This document shows positions 1-10,412 of a DNA stretch of 64,000 nucleotides, piece by piece; position 1 is the stretch's first letter; the number at the start of each line of letters is the position of its first letter. The notes below the pieces were generated by a model. The model saw only the letters and a list, made by a program, of their open reading frames with translations, was not told where the DNA came from and did not search any database. The stretch lies in assembly GCA_036023115.1 (NCBI GenBank), contig JAYKKT010000064.1:6952501-7016500 (forward strand). The letters are read 5' to 3'. The position numbers and the translations under genes are program-made. The DNA is from Brasenia schreberi. Lineage: Eukaryota; Streptophyta; Magnoliopsida; Nymphaeales; Cabombaceae.

Positions 1-210
1 GTTTGGTTAGCTTATGTATTGCCAGTTAGCATTTCCCATCATTGTAATATCATTTCTTTTTTATTGCCTTTTTTCTTGATTACATGTAAGGGATCACCCT
101 TGCATGGCTGGTTCTAAGCCTGGATAAAGGAGGAGGGTTGCGTTAGGCTTCTGACAGTTAGTTTAAAGCTTTGTTGGACTTATTTACTATGGATTCTACA
201 AATTATGATA

Positions 211-283
211 GAGCTCTGTGAAAACAAAGAATCCATGTAACCGACCCCATCTAGTATGGGAAAAGGCTTAGTTGTTGTTGTTG
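211..283 (+). mobile_element. RTE LINE 3' tail, strongly truncated
   Basis: ACAAAGAATCCATGTAACCG, CCCCATCTAGTATGGG and GGCTTAGTTG followed by TTG repeats are the same 3' end as the other RTE copies here. Homology to those copies stops at about 211. The preceding block around 95-170 (GGATAAAGGAGGAGGGTTGCG) may belong to a related element variant, but I cannot confirm that within this window. Confidence 0.75.
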
Positions 284-2569
284 GACGGACAGTTTGCTGC
301 AAATGCAGGCTGGATTAGAGATACACTATTCAGATTTTTGGATGCTGTTATGGTAAGTTGTGTTGATGTTTGATCACTTTAGATGGACAATATGATGCAA
401 ACATTGGCTGTTATACAAATTCACTATCCATATTCATATTCATATTCTGGTTTCCGTCAGGAATCTTAGTTGACATCTGTTGAGGAACTGCCACTTTGGT
501 AACCATTGCAAAACTTGGCTGGTCTATGGAATCCTTAGCTTCAGAAGAGTTTGCCTGAGTCCACTATGCAGGTTCTGCTTTTTGTCAGCACATAGAACAT
601 AAGCAATCAGTTATTTCGTTAGAGGGTTTGTGTTTTGTCTTAAATGAACTCCATCACTGTCTGGTAAATGATGACAGTGATAACTTATCCAGGTGCGGCA
701 ACCATGTACCTATCGTATTTTCTACCTATGTCACATGAATGCCTCATTTTTGCTTTATAATTCATTCCTAATACGTTAGTCATGTTTGAAATTTTCAACG
801 TTGACCATGTTTTCACATCTGCAGCTATTATGTAGATATAGATGATCCCTCATTTCTTTTCAAGAATATAGCGAGTGTCCCATCTATTGTCCCATCCCAA
901 TTGTTTCCAATTTTCTCTTTCTTTGCTTTGAAACCAAAGCTAGTCCCTACCTCTTTGCTCTGTTTCTTCCTTGAGAATATTTCTGCAAATTTTTTGTAAT
1001 TTCATAATTCATTGACTGATATAACTGAATTTCTATCATATTAGTAATGTGTTTACTTCCACAACCTTGGTTTCCCTTTGTTAGAAAATGGGAGGCTCCA
1101 AGGCACAATCTGTGAGAGAGCTTTTGCAAACTATAGTGGCAATTCCAGATTATTTCTCTGGTTCCCCAACACATAATTAAGAAACTTCAACCAAGATTCT
1201 CATTTGATAGTGTTGGGCAAACTGTTCCAAATCTTTTACACCTACTTCATTGCTGCTGCCAATTGATTTTATACTACAAAAGGCTCTGTTGCATTCTCCA
1301 TGATCTCATTGTTGCATTCTTAAGAATTACCTAATACTTATCCGTACTCAGGAAGAAGGAAAGCCAGCAAACTAGCAAACTTACCCGTACTCAAAGCAAG
1401 GGCTTCAGAGAACAGGGGTTTTCAAAAGGTTGATGAGAACTTCTTGAGATGCCAAGGCATATAAAACAGCCGAAAAGAGCTGGTGTTTTGGTAGGAAAAG
1501 AATTGGTAATCCCACTGAAGGCGACTCTCTGTGAGGAGGAGAGCGTCTTGGCCCCCGCTTTAGAAGGGTAGGTTTGAGAGCAACCGAAAGAAGAACACAT
1601 ACAGAGAAACTGAAGATTGAATTTTCCTTAGGTTCTTTTTGTTCTTTGATTTTCAATTCCTGTCTTGATACTAGACTAGCAATTCAATCTCTTCTCGATC
1701 CGTTCCCATATTGTATGAGTCATGCTATCAGCTTCCTGGAAACATGCTGAAGCCTTTCTTCTCTAACCCAAGTTGTTGCCAAGGAGGCTTGGGGGATCCT
1801 TAGTCACGTGATCCACAAAAAACTTTGATTTAGCTTTGTAAGGTCGAGAAACATGCCTTTTGGTATTTCCCAACTGTTGAGCCAAAGATTATTGGAAAAG
1901 ACACCACTCTTGCTGCATTTCCTGGTATGCAGTATCTCACAAATCCTCAGCATCTATGTCGGATTTTTTGGGGTAACATGGAGTAAGTCAAAACAAGTGT
2001 TCAAGAAAAGTGCCTAGTGGCTCCAGGTAACACCGCATGATTGTTCTTTCTACATGTTCAAAAGAAATTCCTATGAACTCCAGTCTACTGCTTCCATGAC
2101 TGACTTGAACTTGTATGCTGTTCTTCAACCTAATACACGATTTGACACTTTTTGCTCTTCCCCATCATGTCCACAACTATCCAGTACTTAATGGCTTACT
2201 TCGTAATATCTTTTAAAATTTATGGGATTTTCCTTTTCTTTGCAGAACATTGCAATGGCGTATAAACTGACCATGTGATCAGTTAGTTTACATTTCTTGA
2301 GTTTGTGTTCTTGTTTATCTGGCAAATGTTAAAGTTCTCTTGCTTCAAAATACGACACTTGTTTTGTTCTTGTGCTCAGGTATAATGTGCTGCTGCTGAG
2401 AAGTTTCTATTTAAATGGCGGAAACTGGTAGAGCCAAAACATCCTTTTTAGCGACAAGATGGTTGTTGTACTGTATGAAAACCTCCAGTTCACTTGTAAT
2501 TAGAAAAGTGTAGGGCATCTAGCTTTCACTTTGTGTACATCAGAGCGCTGCTGTTGAATTGCACGGTGA
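284..2569. other. Gene-poor stretch with two exon-like remnants
   Basis: Two short segments look like exons. The first, about 292-351, reads FAANAGWIRDTLFRFLDAVM between a CAG acceptor and ATG|GTAAGT. The second, about 1,834-1,965, reads CKVEKHAFWYFPTVEPK and continues to IFWG before GGTAACA, with a preceding TTTAG. I do not recognise the protein and could not link them into a gene. The rest shows no coding signal. Confidence 0.3.
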
Positions 2570-4710
2570 ATGTTTTTTTTTATGCCTGACTGTTGAATTG
2601 TCAATCACTAGTCTCAATGCATAGTGCAGCAACTCGAAACTGGCTGTCATTTGAAGATGATAGATGAACTGTTTACGTGCTAACTGCAGCATAACAAGCA
2701 AAAATCAATGATCCGGTAATTACATTGTTGTGCGGCATAACTGGTATCTGCTACTCTTGTGGAATTTGTTTGGCCGTTTTGTGTGTGTGTTCTACTAGAG
2801 CTAGACTTTATCTGAATCTGCGGTTTCTTGATGAGGTCTTGATGTGTCTGTGTCCGGCCATCCATGTGGAGAATTTCCTACTGAAGTCATCGGTGAGATG
2901 ACCGTTATCTTACATGTTTTCTCTTCTGGTACTACGACTTTATTTGAAAGCAGACTTTAGGTTTTGAAACTCATTTCCAAGATGTTACAAAAACAAATTT
3001 TAGGATGCTCAGAATCGCAAAATAAAGAAGCCTGTTTGGGATATTTCTACTTTTCATGTGGCTATCAAACAAGGCTGGTTTTCTGGTTTTACTCAAACAT
3101 TCCCTACCGGTAGCATCCAGAATGATTGAACTGGTGCAGTAAACAATGACCACCAAGACATATCTACAGTCAATGCTTTCTAATGGTCTGCTTCTGTGAA
3201 GTTCGTTTGGGCTGGACAGTGTAGGAGGGTCTGCCGTTGTGACGGTAACCATGGAAAGCATGAGCAATAGGCATTTCTTTCTTAACCTGGGCAGATCACA
3301 TCGTCACGTAGGCCTGAGGAAACGTGTTCCTGCTCATTGTGCTGCTGACTACCTTATCGGTGATGGCTTTCTGCTGCCCAAATTCATCCCCACTCCTTTC
3401 AGGAGCACTGAGGACTCCAGTGGAAGCTAAGTCCCGGAAAATGCAACGAGGTAAACCAATATCTCGATCACATATATGGTGATCAAACTGAAACATCCAT
3501 ATACAAACATATATAGCTTCCTTCTCTCATTTTATGTGTTTTTGCATGAGTTTATTGTTTAACTGTGTATGGTAGCATTTGATAGTTGAATTCTAACAAA
3601 AGATATGATCGAATATTGGTAGATGATAAAAAATGGGTATTCGATGGCTGAATATTCCATAAGATAATAGTGCATAATGACCTGCAAAATTCTGCATGGT
3701 AGCATTTGGCTATGGATATGATTTGAGAGTCATGAATGAACGCATTCGGTAATATTTGCAAAAAACAACACGAAATGCTAAATGTTGTCCAACCATGTAA
3801 AGATAGTACTCATTCGATTGAGATAAGCGAATGCCCTGTTTAATATATTGATCTGCACAAGCAAGAGTTCTTATCTTCAGGAAAGGGTCCGTCCTGGTGT
3901 TGATGGACCAATATTGATACTGATAATTTGACAGCTAGGAGACCTTTCACCATTTATACAACATTCTGGGGAATGTAAGTGAATAAGCATGCTCATTCGA
4001 ATATAGCCAGCAGCTATTTTGCGGTTTCTCTATATTCTTTTGCAGAGGGCCCCTCTTTCTACTGTAAATGCCAATGTTCATAACCCATGTTCCCAATATG
4101 AATATTAAAAATAAGGATTAGCTGCGTAGTTTTTATTTTTCATCATTGAACGTAAAGGATTAACTGTTTTCCCGTGAAGTACGCCACCACTATTGGGAAT
4201 CCCAAAGGATCCTGACTGATCCAGACCACTATGGACTCATTATTGGGGCATTGCTCTTCCAGCACTGGTTTGCTCTATTCACAAGATTCGAACTTGGGAC
4301 ATTGCTTAAGGGGAACAAGCGAGAACCACTTGAACCAACCAAGAGTTGGTAAGGATTAGCTGTTTCGGATAGGTACTAAACTGCCACGTTTGACAGTTCT
4401 TTCTTGTTCATTGAAAAATAAAGAGTGATTTTTTATCATTGGCGTGAAGTACTTGGTGTTACTTTTCTTTTACAAACAAGAAAGGATTGAAGCTCGCGTT
4501 TTGCTAGGTTTTACTATGAATTATTTTAGCACAGTAAAGTATGCATCTGTATCTTTTGATAAAGGGTAGAAATCATAAATGTTTATTGTAAAACATTTAA
4601 TCCTCTGGTAGGAAATCATCTTATGCATTTTTTTTCTTTTATGAAGGGTAGAAATTCTGTAACTTATATTTTCCTTGACCCTCTCTCTACATGTATATAT
4701 GTGTATATAT
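2570..4710. repeat. Old duplicated segment, copy A
   Basis: Many blocks align in order with 7,675-9,710: GTTGAATTGTCAATC; TCTACTTTTCATGTGG near 3,046; GTTCGTTTGGGCTGGACAGT near 3,200; ATTCTTTTGCAGAGG near 4,036; TTTTGCTAGGTTTTACTATG near 4,498. Divergence is high, with many indels. Short open frames here are not kept in copy B, so I see no gene. Copy A also holds the SINE at 4,170. Confidence 0.75.
4170..4350 (-). mobile_element. tRNA-derived SINE with 15-bp TSD
   Basis: On the minus strand the head has a box A-like TTCAAGTGGTTCTCGCTTG and a box B-like AAGTTCGAATCTT about 35 bases apart, the internal Pol III promoter of a SINE. AAGGATTAACTGTTT (4,155-4,169) and AAGGATTAGCTGTTT (4,351-4,365) flank it (14 of 15 match). 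The diverged duplicate segment near 9,420 lacks the insertion. Confidence 0.75.
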
Positions 4711-4714
4711 AGAG

Positions 4715-5110
4715 AGAGGTAATGGTAAATGCTCAAACTTTATTCAAATTCAAATCTATTCAAACATCTCTATCATTTGATTGACATGAACAACCATGAT
4801 GATTTAAATTAAAAGTATTATTATATTTTCTATTTAATATAATATATATGCTAAATATAAAGTGTTTTACCTCAACTATTGATCAAACCATTGACATGAT
4901 AAAGTAGATTTGAGATAACTGTTTAAACCTCATCCATGCTCAAATTATTCAAACATCTCAACCATTCGATTGACATGATCAACTATGAAGATTTTAAATT
5001 AAAAGTATTATTGAACTTTATACGTACCTATATGTAGATGTAGTGGTAAACGATCAAACCCCATTCATATTCAAATCTACTCAAACATCTCCACCATTTG
5101 ATTGGTATAA
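4715..5110. repeat. Dispersed non-coding repeat, copy 1 (tandemly doubled)
   Basis: The phrase TCAAATCTACTCAAACATCTC, CACCATTTGATTGACATGAT and TTTAAATTAAAAGTATTATT recurs at about 4,750, 4,940 and 5,070. The same family appears near 52,640-52,840 in inverse orientation and at 58,270-58,400. There is no coding capacity; it is probably a MITE family. Confidence 0.6.
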
Positions 5111-6949
5111 AGTAATTGAATTCATTCTCGAGCCCGCCTTACTTGATTTATCCATCCCACCCAACGAACAAACTCATGCGTATGAACTTGCATCTTCAAA
5201 GAGTTACTTAGGATCATCTATGTACGTTTTGCTTATGTTCTTAGTTGAAGTGATGAGCTGGACTATCCTTCCCCTTGTTGACTTCTTCCTTGGTTGTAGG
5301 CTTAGAGAAGGTTTGTGCTGAACTGTTCCATGTGCGGGCAATCATATCGAACTTATTCTAATATTTCCATGTTGACAAAGATACTGATTTTGTTACAATA
5401 ATATAAGAGTTCATGCCACTAATGTACTAAAACTGCTTTAAGGATATGTTTAAAAATTGGATCTTCTATTTCCTATATATCAAACAACTAATGAATGTTT
5501 TTATCATGTACTTATGTTTAAGAGGTGGAGAAGCCTATCAATGACATTATGTTTTCAACCACATGAAAGATGCAAAACAAGATGCTGCAAGACTGGCACT
5601 TGAGTTCTTATCTGAAAAGGTAATTGATGAAAGTAAAATCATGATAAGCAAGGTGACTCTGTCTTAATGAATTTATTTGATGGCTAGATTGCACCAACGA
5701 AGTGAGTCCATTTCCTTCGACTCTTGGAATAAAACTACTTTTTAAGGGTTTAAATTGTATGTATGTCCCTGAGACCTTCTAGTGGAAGGATGCCTACTTG
5801 ACTTTATATGATGCATCCTAGGGGAACTATAGCAATTCCTATAATATATGGAAGCCAATGCTCACACGTATTGCTGAGAGGGCACGTGTGAACCTTTTGG
5901 TTATGACACTACTCCTCTACTACAAACTTTAATATCATGAAATAAGGTAAGAATTTATTTCATAAAACTAGTCTAATGTTTCACCTATAAATATAACCTA
6001 AGTTCCATAGGCTTGTAAAACTTTGTTGCAAGCATGTTGCCCATATGGAGCCCTTTAGATACTTATAGCACAGCATTATGCTATCCTAAAAGTACTATTA
6101 TATTAAAAAATTAAGAGAAACTTTGAAATCAAGCCAGAAAATCAATGATACATATATAATAATTTGTTGTTTTGGTATATTGCAATAAGGAATTATACCT
6201 AATTTTTTTATTTAATTTCCGCAACCACTTTTTAAAATTCTTATTGATTTCTAAGCTGTGATTTGTAACCTAGAAGCCGTCAAAACACTAAAGCAGTGTC
6301 AGCATCATACCCAAGGGCTGGTTAAAGGTCAATTAATGCTTGGACTCTAAAATGCGCACTCTGGTTCAATTGTAATGCTATATTAGTTGCAAAGCCTGTG
6401 AACTACTTTAAAATGTTATGTTGATGGAAAGGTCCAGCTAGTTCTTGAATCAGTGCAAAATTGAAATCATATATATTGATCCAGAATGCAAATTAAATGT
6501 GGATCCCTAGATAGGCTTTCAATGCCAATTTGATGACTTTTGAAGAAAGAGGTTGTCATAGTGTTACGGTCCATTTCAAACCTTATGCTTATATACATGT
6601 TTTTGTTAGTACCTATTGACCAGATTAACCTTCCATATGTGAGAAAAATTGGTTGTCATGATGTCCTGGTGCCATGTCCAAATTTTATGCCTATGTATGC
6701 CCTTGGGTGTTGTTGTATGAGATAAAAATTACTTTAGTTAATATCTAATGGCCATAGCTCACTTCAGTATGTGGCACCATTTCCTTTCACTCTCATACTA
6801 CAACTACAGCTAAGCCTTTTCCCATACTAGCCTTTCACTCTCATAATGAAACTATTTCTTATGGGACTAAATTGTTTGTACCTAAGACCTTCAAGTGGAA
6901 GGATTATAGAAGTTTTATACCCACTATGGGAATCCCAGATAATGTTGTG
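5111..6949. other. Gene-poor stretch with a dsRNA-binding-motif-like exon remnant
   Basis: Positions 5,563-5,619 on the + strand read MKDAKQDAARLALEFLSEK and end at AAG|GTAATT. This resembles the C-terminal helix of a double-stranded RNA-binding domain followed by a splice donor. A stop lies just upstream, so it would be a decayed exon. An open frame at 5,043-5,321 has hydrophobic runs but no recognisable family. A 20-base scrap of the LINE tail (CTAAGCCTTTTCCCATACTAG-like) occurs near 6,811. Nothing else was recognised. Confidence 0.3.
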
Positions 6950-7286
6950 CAGTAGACATGGCCTATTTGGAACCGTCTTGGCGCTTCCGCCGGATTAGGA
7001 ATTGGCTGAAACTGTAACTGGTCAAACTGGACGTAGAACCAGTGACTGTTCAGTTTGGTTATGATTCCACCTTCCAAGGAACCGAAATTGGCAGTTCCAA
7101 ACCGCCGGTTCCATATTTTTAAAGTTTTTTCATAATTTAAGTTTTGAATATTTTTTTTGAGTTCTAGATGGTTTAGGACTCAAACCAGAACGGGAACCAA
7201 CCTGGTCCTAATTTGGTTCCAGAAACCTGGAACTGACAATTTGGAAATACTGGTTCAGGTTTACCTGGAACTAGACATGTCTACTG
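6950..7286. mobile_element. MITE with CAGTAGACATG terminal inverted repeats
   Basis: CAGTAGACATG at 6,950-6,960 is matched exactly by its reverse complement at 7,276-7,286. The interior is rich in GGTTCC/GGAACC words and has no coding capacity. It resembles the 121-bp element at 37,498, so both are probably one hAT-type MITE family. I could not define a TSD. Confidence 0.6.
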
Positions 7287-7674
7287 TGAAGTATGTTCCC
7301 TAGGTAGCCTTGTCGAGCCACCAACATCTACCAGACCTGATGTGCTGCTCCAATATGAGGGAAATCATATGCATAGCTAAATATTTGAGTTGCAGTATTC
7401 TCAGGACCCCGTGGTTGGAATCATTTTTATATATACACAGGAACAACTAAAACCATACCTGATCGAACAAGATCATTATCCAAACATTTCAAGTAGTTGC
7501 AGTAAAATTTCTTGGTATGTTGGACTTGCTTTCCTAGTGAGACATGCATATCAAAGTAGCTGTCACTCTACCAAAGTATGAGTGACTTCTAAAATCGCTT
7601 TCAAATTAGGTTAGTCTCCATATGTTTTCTTTTACCTTAATTGTTGTGTCATAAGTTCTCTTTTTTCTTTTTTT
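7287..7674. other. No recognised feature
   Basis: The stretch is AT-rich DNA between a MITE and the duplicated segment. The open frame at 7,390-7,581 shows no family similarity. Confidence 0.4.
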
Positions 7675-8998
7675 GCCATCGCCGGTTGAATTGTCAATAC
7701 TGGTCTCTGTTCATGGCATGGGAACTCTAAACTGGTTTTGTAATTTGCACGATAAATGAACAATTTACACGTTGTATTGCAATTTAACAAGCAATCATTA
7801 ATGATCCACTAACTATGTTAGTGTACCATGACTGGCCTTTGTCTAATTGTCTTTGATACTCTTCGTGGCGTCTGTTTGGACATTTTTTGTACGCTACTAG
7901 AGTGAGACTATGGTGATGAGCCACTTGACGAGTCTGGATCCGGATATCCATGGAGGTTTTCCAACTGGTGGTCATCAGTGAAGATAACAAGTAATCTTAC
8001 TTTTTGTCATGGTACTAAACTTTATCTGGAAGTAGGATTTCCGGTCGAGACTTGGTATGAATATGTATGTTACGAAAACAATGTTTTAGAACGAATGGAA
8101 TTGCAAACTAAAGATACCTGTTTGGGACAATCTACTTTTCATTTCAACGGAAACTATTTGGCTTCCGAACAAGATTTCCGGTGAACTTCAAGCATGTCTA
8201 TGAATCAAGATAACCTAGCGGTAGTAGTACTACAGTCACCAAGCTGGTGCGGTGACAATGACCTTCACTTGATAAGTCTTGTTTCGATATAGAAAAGAAA
8301 CTACTAAGAACAAAGTGATGAAATGGACCCAATTTATCTAAAACATAGTTTGTGAAAATATTTTGAATAAATTTACAAAAATACAGAAACTCTAACTGTA
8401 TTCAGATTCAAAACAATAACAAGGCCCTAACCTGTCACTAGCTGATGTTTAGTTGAGCCTTCTCTAAGTGCTTTCTCGTGGTCTGCTTATGTGAAGTTCA
8501 TTTGGACTGGACCATGTAGATAAAATGAATCGGGCTCCCTTGTGCCATAGTAACCATGCAAAGCATGCGCGAGCAATAGACATTTCTTTCTTCACTTATG
8601 GTGAGATGGGGTAATCTGACTACCGCTAGGCCTACAAGGTACTGAAATTAGAAATTGGGGATGGATCTATGCTGCCAAAACTCATCCCAAAACACACTTT
8701 TGTTTACTGAAGACTGTTTCGAGGTCCCAGCAACCGCAATATGGCAAATTGACAATCGTGCATGTTGATGACATGTATGGTGATCAAACTGAAGCATGCA
8801 TATATAAGTATATGGTTGAATGCAGTCATTCAAAAGATATGATTGAACATTGGCAGTTGACCGTAAGGAAATGACTGTTCAGTGGTTGAATGTTCTTCCA
8901 GCATTGTTAACAACAGCAACACGAAATGTTCAATGTTGTCAAAACATATAAATTTAATGCTCCCATTCGATTGAGATTAAATTTGTCACAACCAAAGG

Positions 8999-9041
<43 letters not shown>

Positions 9042-9710
9042 ACACGAAATGTTCAATGTTGAATGTTCTTCCAGCATTGTGATCTAATATCTTGTTGTAT
9101 GTAAACCTGCACAAGATAGAGTTCTTATCTTCACAAGAAATCTGTGCTAGTATTGACAGCCCAATATTGATAATGATATTTGGGAGCTAAGAGGCCTTTT
9201 AGTAAATTATACAAGCATACTGAATGATGATATTTTAACAGTTACCTGATGAATGTAAGTGATCAGGCACATACAAATAAAGTAGGCAGCTACTTTGGGT
9301 ACTTTCCATATTCTTTTGCAGAGGACCCTCTTTCTAATGTAAATGCCAATCGATAATGTTCCCAACCTGAATATTATAAGCAAGAATTAACAGTTTTCCT
9401 TTCACCTTCCATCCTTAAGCATAAAGGATTAGCTTTCTTTTTTGGGGGTGGGGGGCGGGAGTTTGAGGGATTACAAGGATTAATGTATTAAACTGCCACA
9501 TTTGGGCGTTCTTTCTTTTTTACAGATAAGTGAAAAGAGTGAATTTCATTCATCAACATGAAAAACTTGGTGCATTTGCATTGCTTACTTTTCAAAGCAA
9601 GGAAAGAGTCAAGCTCATATTTTGCTAGGTTTTACTATGGATTTGCATTTTCTATGTTTTCATAAGCATAGAAGTTTTGTAACCTCTCGCTCTTTCTATA
9701 TATATATATA
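7675..9710. repeat. Old duplicated segment, copy B
   Basis: This is the partner of 2,570-4,710, offset by about 5.1 kb in direct orientation. It contains a (CT)n microsatellite at about 9,001-9,038 and repeats CACGAAATGTTCAATGTTG on both sides of that tract (8,920 and 9,043). No gene was recognised. Confidence 0.75.
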
Positions 9711-10412
9711 TAATGAATTTCAATTAGGTAAAGAAACAAATCCAACTCTTGAGATCGTTACATTATAATCTACTAAATTAATATTATGTCGGCCAGCTCT
9801 TATTTAGAAAACATTTGAAAACATCAATCTTAAGACTAAAACCAGTGCATACAAACTTCTAGCTTACTGTACAAAGAAAAATTCCATACATGACATGATT
9901 TTTTTGACGCTTGTTCGTATATGAGACAACCAAACACTAGAAAATGTCTCAAACAAGTGTGACTAAACCTGATTCATTGACTCAGGGCTCTTGTTTGACT
10001 GCATAATACTCACACTTCCAAATATGAGCCAAAGGAAGAAGAATGATGAATGAATTTCCGTGTCTTTCTTTTCTAGAAAGACCTTCATTTCTTGTTGCTT
10101 GCACACCCACACACCCACATACATAGCCAGTCATTTCAGGTGGTCGACATGAGCGACCATAGTCCAAGGGAATGACTGATCACAACTACGAGCAGAAAAC
10201 ACACACTAAAGAAACTGGAAATATGAAAACCTGTTCGAACTGTTGGCATAGGGTGACATTCTTGGTAGCATAATTTGTCACATTGAATTAACAATAGGTC
10301 AAGTAACAATGAGATTCAATGTACTGTTCGAAATCAAATGGATTAAGCTACCGGAAAGTACATCCATAGATAAAGAAAAAGTGAGGCCCAACTAAAACAT
10401 CATAATGGATGT
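9711..10412. other. No recognised feature
   Basis: This is unique-looking AT-rich DNA; no gene or repeat was identified. It ends at the RTE LINE 3' tail. Confidence 0.4.

Noticed and set aside
3239..3496. Overlapping open frames on both strands as a possible small gene
   Set aside because: The duplicated segment at 8,550-8,830 aligns here but has broken frames, so the open frame is not conserved.
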